Assembly: GCA_900314985.1 (NCBI GenBank)
Contig: OMXL01000011.1
Location: 40,220-104,219 of the forward strand
From: an uncultured Prevotellaceae bacterium
GTDB taxonomy: Bacteria > Bacteroidota > Bacteroidia > Bacteroidales > Bacteroidaceae
Direction: 5' to 3'
Length of the DNA stretch: 64,000 nt
Part shown: positions 42,868-51,578 of the stretch, piece by piece
Numbering within the stretch: the stretch's first letter is position 1
Layout of the letters: every line of letters begins with the position of its first letter
Notes under the pieces: generated by a model
The model's input: the letters and a program-made list of their open reading frames with translations, nothing else
What the model was told of the DNA's origin: nothing
Database searches by the model: none
Made by a program: the position numbers and the translations under genes

Positions 42868-43509
42868 ATGAAGAAAACAATATATAGCAAATACGATAAA
42901 TCTAAGATTGGTACCCTGCCACGTGTACTTTTTGAAGGACGCATTGTGGTGGTCTTGACAGAACATGAAGCCGAGAAAGCGGTTCGCTTCTTGTTGTCGC
43001 AACCTATCTTGGGTATAGATACGGAGACTCGCCCGTCGTTTAAGAAGGGACAGGTGCATCAGGTGGCACTCCTTCAGGTGTCGAGCTACGATGTGTGTTT
43101 CCTCTTCCGCCTGAATCAGTTGGGTATGTCACCATCGGTCAGACGCCTGCTGGAAGATACTACGGTACCCAAGATTGGCCTATCGTTGCGCGACGACCTA
43201 AACTCGCTGCATCGTATCGGTGATTTTGAAAAGGGCAACTTCGTAGACCTGCAAAACTGTGTCAGCGAGGTGGGTGTGAAAGATATGAGTCTTCAGAAAC
43301 TGTATGCCAACTTCTTCGGACAGCGCATCTCCAAGCGAGAGCAGTTGACTAATTGGGAGGCAGACATCTTAAGTGATAAACAGAAGTTGTATGCTGCCAC
43401 CGATGCATGGTCGTGTATCATGCTCTATGAAGAGCTGTTGCGACTGGAACAGACGGGCGATTACGAACTGATAAACATTGATGATCATGAAACAAATACG
43501 GCTGCGTAA
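42868..43509 (+). CDS. RNase D-like 3'-5' exonuclease
   Basis: 213 residues from the ATG at 42868, just after the promoter; an in-frame upstream start would lie before it. DEDD-superfamily signs: Exo I GIDTETRP, Exo II around LSLRDDLNSL, Exo III YAATDAWSC with the Tyr of DEDDy. There is no HRDC domain, so it is a minimal exonuclease of the Rnd/WRN type acting on RNA or DNA ends. The next gene, an rRNA methyltransferase, overlaps its 3' end by 23 nt. Confidence 0.85.
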   Translation: MKKTIYSKYDKSKIGTLPRVLFEGRIVVVLTEHEAEKAVRFLLSQPILGIDTETRPSFKKGQVHQVALLQVSSYDVCFLFRLNQLGMSPSVRRLLEDTTVPKIGLSLRDDLNSLHRIGDFEKGNFVDLQNCVSEVGVKDMSLQKLYANFFGQRISKREQLTNWEADILSDKQKLYAATDAWSCIMLYEELLRLEQTGDYELINIDDHETNTAA

Positions 43510-44692
43510 AGGTAAGGAAGAGAGCCTCAAGAGGTTCCATCCATGGGTGTTCTCGGGTGCTATTGCCCAGATTGACAAAGGTGTCAGTGAGGGTGAAGTG
43601 GTACGTGTGGTGACTAATTCGGGCGATTTTATCGCCGTTGGCCACTACCAGGAAGGCTCTATTGCCGTGCGCGTCCTGACATTCTCTGATGTGCAGATTG
43701 ACGATGAATTCTGGTATTCCCGTCTGTCGTCTGCCTTGCAGATGCGTCAAGCCATTGGCATCGCTGACAACCCCAACAACAATACTTACCGACTGGTGCA
43801 TGGTGAGGGCGACAACCTGCCAGGCTTGATTGTCGACGTGTATGGTCAGACGGCCGTGATGCAGGCTCACTCTATTGGTATGCATCTGTGTCGCAAGGAT
43901 ATAGCTCGTGCGCTGGCCGACGTGATGAAATCGCGCGTTTCACATATTTACTATAAGAGCGAGACTACGCTGCCTTTTATGGCAGCTGATGATATGAACG
44001 GATTCTTGGTAGGCGGTTCTGACGATAATATCGCTACTGAGAATGGTCTGAAGTTCCGCGTAGACTGGTTGAAAGGCCAGAAGACGGGATTCTTTGTCGA
44101 CCAGCGTGAGAACCGCTCGCTGCTGGAGCATTATGCGAAGGGTAAGCGCGTCTTGAATATGTTCTGCTATACGGGTGGTTTCTCGTTCTATGCCATGCGT
44201 GGTGGTGCCGAACTCGTACACAGTGTAGACAGTTCGGCGAAAGCCATCGAACTGACCAAGCAGAATGTGGAGCTGAACTTCCCAGGTGATGCTCGTCATG
44301 AGGCCTATTGTGAGGATGCCTTTAAGTTTCTGGAGGGTATTGGAATGCCAAAAGCCAATAGCCAAAAGCCAATAGCCAGTTACGACCTCATCATCTTGGA
44401 CCCGCCAGCCTTTGCCAAGCATCGTGGTGCCCTGCATAATGCACTGAAGGGCTATACGCGACTCAACCAGAAAGCCTTCGAGAAAATCGAGAAGGGCGGT
44501 ATACTCTTTACATTCTCTTGTTCGCAGGTAGTTACGAAAGACCATTTCCGCAATGCGGTGTTTACTGCTGCGGCATTGGCCAAGCGCAAGGTGCGCATCC
44601 TGCATCAGTTGCATCAGCCAGCCGATCACCCCATTAATATCTATCATCCTGAGGGTGAATACCTGAAAGGCTTAGTGCTCTATGTGGAGTAA
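43487..44692 (+). CDS. RlmI-like rRNA cytosine methyltransferase
   Basis: 401 residues from the ATG at 43487 (43481 is also possible). A PUA domain (about 1-75, LRKGKEESLKRFHPWVFSGA) is followed by an EEHEE linker and a Rossmann methyltransferase: KGQKTGFFVDQREN, VLNMFCYTGGFS, then the catalytic ILDPPAFAK and FTFSCSQ. The pattern is that of RlmI/RlmK-type enzymes making m5C in 23S rRNA. Just before ILDPP, a repeat-coded segment (PKANSQKPIAS) from 44348-44378 is inserted in frame. tilS overlaps its end by 11 nt. Confidence 0.88.
   Translation: MKQIRLRKGKEESLKRFHPWVFSGAIAQIDKGVSEGEVVRVVTNSGDFIAVGHYQEGSIAVRVLTFSDVQIDDEFWYSRLSSALQMRQAIGIADNPNNNTYRLVHGEGDNLPGLIVDVYGQTAVMQAHSIGMHLCRKDIARALADVMKSRVSHIYYKSETTLPFMAADDMNGFLVGGSDDNIATENGLKFRVDWLKGQKTGFFVDQRENRSLLEHYAKGKRVLNMFCYTGGFSFYAMRGGAELVHSVDSSAKAIELTKQNVELNFPGDARHEAYCEDAFKFLEGIGMPKANSQKPIASYDLIILDPPAFAKHRGALHNALKGYTRLNQKAFEKIEKGGILFTFSCSQVVTKDHFRNAVFTAAALAKRKVRILHQLHQPADHPINIYHPEGEYLKGLVLYVE
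44348..44378. repeat. GCCAAAAGCCAATA repeat inside the RlmI-like gene
   Basis: Two direct copies of CCAAAAGCCAATAG, in frame, in a loop of the methyltransferase. Confidence 0.8.
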
Positions 44693-46001
44693 GGTTGCTC
44701 AATATGTAGAAAAGTATAAGCTGCTTAACCCCAACGAATTATATCTTGTTGCTTTAAGTGGCGGTGCAGATAGCGTGGCGCTATTGCTGCTGCTTAAAGA
44801 TGCCGGTTTCAACGTGCATGCGGCCCATTGTAATTTTCATTTGCGGGGTGTAGAGTCGGATAGGGATGAGGCGTTCTGCGAACAGTTGTGTGCTGTAGAA
44901 AATGTCCCGTTTCATCGTGCTCATTTTGACACCCGTGCGTATGCTGAACTGCATAAGGCAAGCATTGAGATGGCAGCACGGGAGTTGCGCTATCGTTGGT
45001 TTGAGCAACTGCGCAAGGATATAGGGGCAGCAGGCATCTGTGTTGCGCACCACCGTGACGACTCTGTAGAGACGGTTATTCTGAATATGGTTCGCGGCAC
45101 TGGTGTGCATGGTCTGACGGGCATTCGTCCTCGCAACGGCTATATCCTAAGACCTCTTTTGTGTGTCTCTCGTGCTGAAATTGAGGATTATCTGACGAAG
45201 AAAGGGCAGAAATATGTCACCGACAGCACCAATCTGGAGGATGAAGCCACGAGAAACAAGGTGCGTCATCATATCATTCCTGAATTGCAACAGCTCAATG
45301 GCAAGGCGCTGGAAAATATTCAGCGTATGACAGAGCGTGTGACGGCTGTTGAAGCGCTTTTAGAGGATTATAAAGCCAAAAACTTACATACAGAAGCAGG
45401 GAGGGTGATTATACGGAAGTGTAACGTTCTTAACGACTATCTGCTCTATGAGTTGCTGGCTGACTATGGTTTCAATTCGGTCCAAGCGTCTCAGATATAT
45501 GCTTCTATGTGTGCAGACAGTGTTGGAAGTGTCTTTTCTTCAGCTGATTACAATCTGCTCGTGGATAGGAACTGCTTGCTGGTAGAACCACATTGCAAGC
45601 CATTGAAACCGCTCGTTATTCCCGAAACGGGTACCTATATTCTGGACGAAACACGCAAAATCCGCGTTGAAAGCGGCGTTTTTCCCATATCCAAAGATCC
45701 GTTTGTGGCCACGCTTGATGCTACAAAGGTATGTTTTCCGCTGACGGTTCGTCAGGTGGAAGCTGGTGACTGGATGGTGCCGTATGGTATGAAGGGACGC
45801 AAATTGTTGAGCGATCTGATGACTGATTTGAAGATGTCAATCTTTGATAAAAGGAAACAACTTGTAGTTACTGATAATCAAGGTATTATTGTTTGGGTTG
45901 TTGGTCTTCGTGTTAGCCAGTTATCAGCTGTTTCTGTGTCTGTGTTAACTGTACCCGATTCTCGCTTAGCTGTTCCCGTTCTTCGCCTGAGCTTATTGTA
46001 A
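44682..46001 (+). CDS. tilS: tRNA(Ile)-lysidine synthase
   Basis: 439 residues. The N-type ATP pyrophosphatase loop SGGADSVALL is near residue 25, with AHHRDDSVETVILN and RPLL further on, then a TilS C-terminal domain (MKGRKLLSDLMTDLKM). It makes lysidine at C34 of the AUA-decoding tRNA-Ile and is normally essential. Translational overlap with the upstream methyltransferase suggests one RNA-modification operon. The C-terminal about 25 residues (SVSVLTVPDSRLAVPVLRLSLL) are low-complexity and look recently added. Confidence 0.93.
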   Translation: MWSKVAQYVEKYKLLNPNELYLVALSGGADSVALLLLLKDAGFNVHAAHCNFHLRGVESDRDEAFCEQLCAVENVPFHRAHFDTRAYAELHKASIEMAARELRYRWFEQLRKDIGAAGICVAHHRDDSVETVILNMVRGTGVHGLTGIRPRNGYILRPLLCVSRAEIEDYLTKKGQKYVTDSTNLEDEATRNKVRHHIIPELQQLNGKALENIQRMTERVTAVEALLEDYKAKNLHTEAGRVIIRKCNVLNDYLLYELLADYGFNSVQASQIYASMCADSVGSVFSSADYNLLVDRNCLLVEPHCKPLKPLVIPETGTYILDETRKIRVESGVFPISKDPFVATLDATKVCFPLTVRQVEAGDWMVPYGMKGRKLLSDLMTDLKMSIFDKRKQLVVTDNQGIIVWVVGLRVSQLSAVSVSVLTVPDSRLAVPVLRLSLL

Positions 46002-46062
46002 GGTGTTCTCGTTTTAACATTTTATAGCTACCAATAAATTTGGTAGAATAAAAAAATATGCT

Positions 46063-46070
46063 TACCTTTG
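46063..46070 (+). promoter_or_regulatory. Bacteroidetes promoter -7 box for ileS
   Basis: TACCTTTG, 38 nt before the ATG at 46109. It rules out the upstream in-frame ATG at 46058. Confidence 0.7.
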
Positions 46071-46108
46071 CAGTTCATAAGAAAAAGGTAAAGAAAATAT
46101 CGATATTT

Positions 46109-49100
46109 ATGAGTAAGAGATTTGCCGAACACAACGGCTTGAATTTGACGCAGACGAACAATGACGTGCTGCAGATGTGGAAGGAGAAAAACGTCTTCTG
46201 GCGCTCCGTGACGGAGAGGGAAGGTTGTCCGCAGTTTGTATTCTTTGAGGGTCCTCCCTCAGCAAACGGTCATCCTGGAATCCATCACGTGTTGGCGCGT
46301 AGCATCAAGGATACCTTCAATCGCTATAAGACCATGAAGGGCTTCCAGGTGAAGCGTAAGGCTGGTTGGGATACTCACGGACTGCCCGTAGAATTGGGCG
46401 TCGAGAAGGAGTTGGGCATTACCAAGGCCGATATCGACAACAAGGAGAGCGACAAGTATATCTCTACAGAGGACTATAACAAGAAGTGTCGCGAGAATGT
46501 GATGATGTATACGCAAGAGTGGCGTGACCTGACAGAGAAGATGGGTTACTTCGTTGACCTTGACAATCCCTACATCACCTATGACAACAAGTATATCGAG
46601 ACACTGTGGTGGCTGCTGAAGCAGTTCTATCAGAAGGGGCTGCTGTATAAGGGCTATACCATCCAGCCGTATTCTCCCGCTGCCGGTACAGGTCTTTCGA
46701 GTCATGAGTTGAACCAGCCTGGTTGCTATCGTGACGTGAAGGATACCACCTGTACTGCCCAGTTCAAGATGAAGAATCCTAAGCCTGAGATGGCACAGTG
46801 GGGTACGCCATACTTCCTCGCGTGGACCACAACACCATGGACGTTGGCTGCTAACTCAGCACTCTGCGTAGGTCCGAAGATTGACTATGTAGCTGTTCAG
46901 ACCTACAACCCATACACTGCCGAGCCAATTACTATTGTAATGGCTGAGGCTCGTCTGAATGCTTATCTGCCCGCTGAGGGGGCCATCACCGATGGTGGTG
47001 AACTGCCTGCATACGAGAAGGGCGCTAAGTTGATTCCTTATCGTATCGTTGCTCGCTACAAGGGTACTGACCTCGTTGGAATGGAGTATGAACAGCTGAT
47101 GCCCGCCATCAAACCTATGGGCGAGGCTTTCAAGGTGATTCCTGGTGACTATGTAACCACCGACGATGGTGCTGGTATCGTGCATATTGCTCCTAACTTC
47201 GGTGCTGATGACGCCTTCGTGGCTAAGAAAGCTGGCATCTGTCCTATCGTGCTGATTGACAAGAAGGGTGCTGAGCGTCCTGTTGTTGACTTGCAGGGTA
47301 AGTACTTTGTCATCGAAGATCTCGACGCAGACTTCGTCAAGAACTATGTTAACGTGGAGGAGTGGAACAAATTCGCTGGTCGTTACGTGAAGAACGCTTA
47401 CGATGATACGCTGACTGATAAGGACGAGACGCTGGATATCTCTATCTGCATGGATCTGAAGGCCCAGAACAAGGTGTTCAAGATTGAGAAGCACGTCCAC
47501 AACTATCCTCACTGCTGGCGCACCGATAAGCCCGTACTCTATTATCCGCTGGATTCGTGGTTTATCAAGTCGTCTGCTTGCAAGGAGCGCATGTCGGAAC
47601 TCAACAAGACCATCAACTGGCAGCCTGAGTCAACAGGTACGGGTCGCTTCGGCAACTGGCTCGACAATTTGAATGATTGGAACCTCTCTCGTTCGCGTTT
47701 CTGGGGTACTCCGCTGCCTATCTGGCGCTCAGAAGACGGTGAGGAAATCTGCATCGGTTCTGTAGAAGAACTGTATAACGAGATTGAGAAGGCTGTCAAG
47801 GCAGGCTTCATGAAGAGCAATCTGCTGAAGGATCAGGGCTTCGTACCTGGCGATATGAGCAAGGAGAACTACGATAAGATAGACCTGCACCGTCCTTATG
47901 TGGACTATATCGTGTTGGCTTCTCCAACGGGTAAGCCCATGAAGCGCGAGTCAGACCTGATTGACGTCTGGTTTGACTCTGGCTCTATGCCTTACGCACA
48001 GATTCACTATCCTTTCGAAAACCGCGATCTCATCGATAAAGGTACTGCCTTCCCCTGCGACTTCATCAACGAGGGCGTTGACCAGACGCGTGGTTGGTTC
48101 TTTACCTTGCATGCCATTGCTACGATGATTTTCGACAGCGTGGCCTTCAAGAACGTGATCTCTTCTGGTCTCGTGCTCGATGCCAAGGGTAACAAGATGT
48201 CAAAGCACGTGGGCAACGTGGTGAATCCGTTTGAGATGATTGAGAAGTACGGTTCTGACGCTGTACGTCTCTATATGATGACTAACTCAGAGCCTTGGGA
48301 TAACCTGAAGTTTGACCCAGAGGGTGTGGATGAGATTCGTCGTAAGTTCTTTGGTACCTTATATAATACATATAGCTTCTTTGCGCTGTATGCTAACGTA
48401 GATGGCTTTGAGCCCTCTGCTACTCCTGCTGTCTCTGCAGCAAATAAGCCTGAGATTGACCGCTGGATTCTCTCTTCGCTCAATACGCTTATCAAGAAGG
48501 TTACCGCTGAGCTCGACGGCTTCGACCCGACCCGTGCTGGCCGTTTCATTGACGCCTTTGTCAATGACGACCTCTCTAACTGGTACGTCCGCCTGAACCG
48601 TAAACGTTTCTGGGGTAAGGAGATGAGTGATGACAAGCGTTCGGCCTACGAGACACTTTATACCTGTCTGATGACTGTCAGCAAACTGTTGGCACCATTC
48701 GCCCCGTTCTATGCAGACCAACTGTATAAGGATCTGGGTGGCGAGAAGGACAGCGTACACTTGGATTCATTCCCTGTAGCTGACGAGTCGCTGATTGATA
48801 AGGATCTGGAGGCACGCATGGAGATGGCACAGAAGATTACCTCTATGGTACTCGCCCTGCGTCGTAAGGTTAATATCAAGGTGCGTCAGCCACTGCAGGC
48901 CATCATGATTCCTGCTACCGACGAGCAGCGTAAGCACATCGAGGCTGTGAAGGACCTGATTATGAACGAGGTGAACGTCAAGGAGCTGAAGTTCGTGGAG
49001 GGTGCTGGCATCCTGGTGAAGAAGGTGAAGTGTAACTTCCGCGTGATGGGTAAGAAGTTTGGTAAGCAGATGAAGGCTGTTGCTGCTGCAGTCGATGCAC

Positions 49101-49531
49101 TGACCCAGGAGCAGATTGCCGAACTGGAGACCAATGGTACCATCGGCATCAATGTGGAAGGTAACACGTTGACTGTTGAGGTGGCCGATGTGGACATCAT
49201 CAGCGAGGATATCCCTGGCTGGCTGGTTGCTAACGAAGGCGCGCTGACCGTAGCCCTTGAGGTGGAACTCACCGATGAGTTGAAACAGGAGGGTATGGCT
49301 CGTGAAATCATCAACCGCGTACAGAATATCCGTAAGGAGAGTGGTTTGGAGATTACCGACCGTATCAGCATAACGCTGGCTCCACAGGCAGAGATTGAGA
49401 CTTCTGTTAAGGCCTTTGGCGAGTATATCAAGACACAGGTGCTGGCTGACAGCATCGAGATTGCTGCTAATGACGGTACAGAGGTTGACTTTGATGACTT
49501 TAAACTGAACATTAAAATAGCTAAAATCTAA
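46109..49531 (+). CDS. ileS: isoleucyl-tRNA synthetase
   Basis: 1140 residues, class Ia. The HIGH-type motif is in PPSANGHPGIHH, the CP1 editing domain contains TTPWTLAANSAL and GDYVTTDDGAGIVHIAP, and the KMSKS-type loop is GNKMSKHVGN. The long C-terminal region lacks an obvious zinc cluster and contains SGLEITDRI, as in the eukaryote-like IleS clade common in Bacteroidetes. It charges tRNA-Ile and edits valine. The dksA-like and lspA genes follow closely. Confidence 0.96.
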   Translation: MSKRFAEHNGLNLTQTNNDVLQMWKEKNVFWRSVTEREGCPQFVFFEGPPSANGHPGIHHVLARSIKDTFNRYKTMKGFQVKRKAGWDTHGLPVELGVEKELGITKADIDNKESDKYISTEDYNKKCRENVMMYTQEWRDLTEKMGYFVDLDNPYITYDNKYIETLWWLLKQFYQKGLLYKGYTIQPYSPAAGTGLSSHELNQPGCYRDVKDTTCTAQFKMKNPKPEMAQWGTPYFLAWTTTPWTLAANSALCVGPKIDYVAVQTYNPYTAEPITIVMAEARLNAYLPAEGAITDGGELPAYEKGAKLIPYRIVARYKGTDLVGMEYEQLMPAIKPMGEAFKVIPGDYVTTDDGAGIVHIAPNFGADDAFVAKKAGICPIVLIDKKGAERPVVDLQGKYFVIEDLDADFVKNYVNVEEWNKFAGRYVKNAYDDTLTDKDETLDISICMDLKAQNKVFKIEKHVHNYPHCWRTDKPVLYYPLDSWFIKSSACKERMSELNKTINWQPESTGTGRFGNWLDNLNDWNLSRSRFWGTPLPIWRSEDGEEICIGSVEELYNEIEKAVKAGFMKSNLLKDQGFVPGDMSKENYDKIDLHRPYVDYIVLASPTGKPMKRESDLIDVWFDSGSMPYAQIHYPFENRDLIDKGTAFPCDFINEGVDQTRGWFFTLHAIATMIFDSVAFKNVISSGLVLDAKGNKMSKHVGNVVNPFEMIEKYGSDAVRLYMMTNSEPWDNLKFDPEGVDEIRRKFFGTLYNTYSFFALYANVDGFEPSATPAVSAANKPEIDRWILSSLNTLIKKVTAELDGFDPTRAGRFIDAFVNDDLSNWYVRLNRKRFWGKEMSDDKRSAYETLYTCLMTVSKLLAPFAPFYADQLYKDLGGEKDSVHLDSFPVADESLIDKDLEARMEMAQKITSMVLALRRKVNIKVRQPLQAIMIPATDEQRKHIEAVKDLIMNEVNVKELKFVEGAGILVKKVKCNFRVMGKKFGKQMKAVAAAVDALTQEQIAELETNGTIGINVEGNTLTVEVADVDIISEDIPGWLVANEGALTVALEVELTDELKQEGMAREIINRVQNIRKESGLEITDRISITLAPQAEIETSVKAFGEYIKTQVLADSIEIAANDGTEVDFDDFKLNIKIAKI

Positions 49532-49536
49532 TAATT

Positions 49537-49917
49537 ATGGCAGACAAAACACGTTACTCGGATGAGGAACTCGAGGAGTTCCGCGAGATTATCAATGAAA
49601 AGCTGGCATTGGCCAAGCGTGACTACGACCAAATGATGCGCGTTCTGATGAATCAGGACTCTAACGATGTCGACGATACTTCTCCTACGTATAAGGCTTT
49701 GGAGGAGGGTAGTGCTACCCAGTCGAAGGAAGAACTGATTTCGCTGGCAGCTCGTCAGCAGAAGTTCATTCAGGGCTTGAAGGCTGCACTGACCCGCATC
49801 GAGAACAAGACCTACGGCATTGACCGCATTACCGGTAAGCTCATTCCTAAGGAGCGTCTGCGTGCCGTACCTCATGCTACTCTTAGCGTAGAGTCGAAAC
49901 TGGCTGGTAAGAAGTAA
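49537..49917 (+). CDS. DksA/TraR-like protein without zinc cysteines
   Basis: 126 residues. An N-terminal coiled coil (about 10-80) and a DksA/TraR-type C-terminus ending in the conserved TGKLIPKERLRAVPHATLSVESK. None of the four zinc cysteines is present; the usual GICR/GVCR position reads GIDR. The fold may persist without metal, as in some Bacteroidetes relatives. Likely binds the RNA polymerase secondary channel and modulates transcription. It lies 5 nt after ileS and 3 nt before lspA. Confidence 0.85.
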   Translation: MADKTRYSDEELEEFREIINEKLALAKRDYDQMMRVLMNQDSNDVDDTSPTYKALEEGSATQSKEELISLAARQQKFIQGLKAALTRIENKTYGIDRITGKLIPKERLRAVPHATLSVESKLAGKK

Positions 49918-49920
49918 TCG

Positions 49921-50568
49921 ATGGACAGACAGCAGATCGTAAGACGCGGCGTGTTGGTCACACTCATTGTGGTGGGTGTTCTCTTGGTAGACCAACTCAT
50001 CAAGATATGGGTAAAGACTAACATGACGCTTCACGAACAGATAGAGATTTTGTCGTGGTTCAAGATTGTGTTTATCGAGAACAACGGCATGGCCTATGGC
50101 ATGGAGATAGGCTCAAAACTGGTATTGAGCCTATTCCGTGTGGTGGCCATCTCTGTATTAGCCTATTATATGGTGGGCTTGGTGAAGCGTCAGGCGCGAT
50201 GGGGCTATCTGGTATGCCTGTCGATGATTATGGCTGGTGCTGTCGGCAACCTGCTCGACTCTATGTTCTATGGGTTGGTATTCAATGCTTCTTCTGAGTT
50301 TTATACCTCCTATTTCGTACCCTTTGGAACGGGTTACGCGCCTTTCCTGATGGGTAAGGTAGTCGACATGTTCTATTTCCCATTGATAGTGACAACGTGG
50401 CCTGACTGGGTTCCCGTAGTGGGTGGTAATCCCTATGTGTTCTTCAGTCCCATCTTCAACTTTGCCGATGCTTCCATCTCGGTAGGTGTCGTCATGTTGC
50501 TGTTGTTCTATCGTAAGGAAATCGGTGAGATATCTCTTAAGAAAAAGCCCAAGGTTGATGAAGCATAG
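49921..50568 (+). CDS. lspA: lipoprotein signal peptidase II
   Basis: 215 residues with four membrane helices. The catalytic aspartates are in GNLLDSM and FNFADASIS; the ENNGMAYGM motif also fits. It cleaves prolipoprotein signal peptides at the inner membrane. Longer than the Gram-negative standard (about 165) because of a periplasmic loop between helices 3 and 4, as typical of Bacteroidetes. Overlaps the DUF4296 lipoprotein gene by 11 nt. Confidence 0.93.
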   Translation: MDRQQIVRRGVLVTLIVVGVLLVDQLIKIWVKTNMTLHEQIEILSWFKIVFIENNGMAYGMEIGSKLVLSLFRVVAISVLAYYMVGLVKRQARWGYLVCLSMIMAGAVGNLLDSMFYGLVFNASSEFYTSYFVPFGTGYAPFLMGKVVDMFYFPLIVTTWPDWVPVVGGNPYVFFSPIFNFADASISVGVVMLLLFYRKEIGEISLKKKPKVDEA

Positions 50569-51526
50569 TGCTCTGTATGTCATACTGTTAGTCTTGATGA
50601 CAGTGGGGTGTAAACCTAAGGTGCCATCAGAACTCGTCCAGCCAGACGATTTGGAGGATATCCTTTATGAATATCATTTGGCTCAGTCGATGGCACGTAA
50701 TGAGCACACTTTAGATGCCAGCTATAATCAGACGAAGTATTTCTTGGCAGTATTAGAGAAACATCATGTGTCTGAAGCCGTTTTCGATTCGTCGCTCGTC
50801 TATTACTATACACATGCAGAACGCCTAAAGGATATCTATGCAAATGTCTATGAACGTTTGGCTAACGATGCCAAGAAGTTGGGCGCTTCGGTGGGTGACA
50901 TCAATCGTTATTCGCAGTATAGTGAAACGGGTGATACCGCCAATATCTGGCGAGACGAGACGGCTATGCTCTTAATACCACATCCTACCAAGAACCGCTT
51001 TGATTTTGTCATCAAGGCTGATTCTACTTTTAAGGTGGGTGACTCGTTTATGTTCCAGTTTGTTGCTGAGCATATCTGGCAGAGTGGTTCAAAAGATGCT
51101 ATTGTCTGCATTAAGACCATGTACGAGAAGGACAGCGTCCTGCAATCAGTGAATCATGTGTCGATGTCTGGTATTTCACAATTGCGTGTACCGTCGAATA
51201 CAACGCTGAACATTAAGGAACTGCGCGGATTTATCTATTTGCCTCAAGGTGAGGATAATAATGAAGTGCGTCGTTTGATGTTTATCAATCAGATACAGTT
51301 AATCAGATTCCATAACAAGGAGATTCAAGTACAACATGAAAACGATTCTACCGCCATCGTCAAGACGGATAGCCTGCCACGAGTTGATATTACCAGAGGG
51401 GCAAAGCAAGACACTCTGCGTCATAACCTTGGAACAGGGCTACGTAGTAAGAATGCACCCTTTAGAAGGGGAGGAACCACAAACAGAGTGGTTGCAGGGC
51501 AGAATCGAGTTGAAAAAACAGAATAA
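50558..51526 (+). CDS. DUF4296 lipoprotein
   Basis: 322 residues from the ATG at 50558. A signal peptide with lipobox TVGC (Cys18) is followed by the DUF4296 core (about 20-120): LVQPDDLEDILYEYHLAQSMA and EAVFDSSLVYYYTHAERL. The middle portion is beta-rich and the last about 65 residues are basic and unconserved in appearance; they are encoded in the region that also encodes the next small gene in another frame. Its position after lspA is conserved in Bacteroidales to my knowledge. Function unknown. Confidence 0.82.
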   Translation: MKHSALYVILLVLMTVGCKPKVPSELVQPDDLEDILYEYHLAQSMARNEHTLDASYNQTKYFLAVLEKHHVSEAVFDSSLVYYYTHAERLKDIYANVYERLANDAKKLGASVGDINRYSQYSETGDTANIWRDETAMLLIPHPTKNRFDFVIKADSTFKVGDSFMFQFVAEHIWQSGSKDAIVCIKTMYEKDSVLQSVNHVSMSGISQLRVPSNTTLNIKELRGFIYLPQGEDNNEVRRLMFINQIQLIRFHNKEIQVQHENDSTAIVKTDSLPRVDITRGAKQDTLRHNLGTGLRSKNAPFRRGGTTNRVVAGQNRVEKTE

Positions 51527-51566
51527 CGGCCTTCGGGCTTATTATAAGGGTAAACTATTAACTTAA
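51336..51566 (+). CDS. small conserved-looking protein overlapping DUF4296 gene
   Basis: 76 residues in a different frame from the DUF4296 tail, overlapping it by 191 nt. The core (HELILPEGQ, VITLEQGYVVRMHPLEGEEPQTEWLQGRI, AYYKGKLL) looks like a real small beta-rich protein that occurs as a stand-alone gene in Bacteroidetes. The tail of the longer gene over the same DNA is low-complexity, so this may be the better-conserved frame. Function unknown. Confidence 0.6.
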   Translation: MKTILPPSSRRIACHELILPEGQSKTLCVITLEQGYVVRMHPLEGEEPQTEWLQGRIELKKQNNGLRAYYKGKLLT

Positions 51567-51578
51567 AATTTAAAGACT

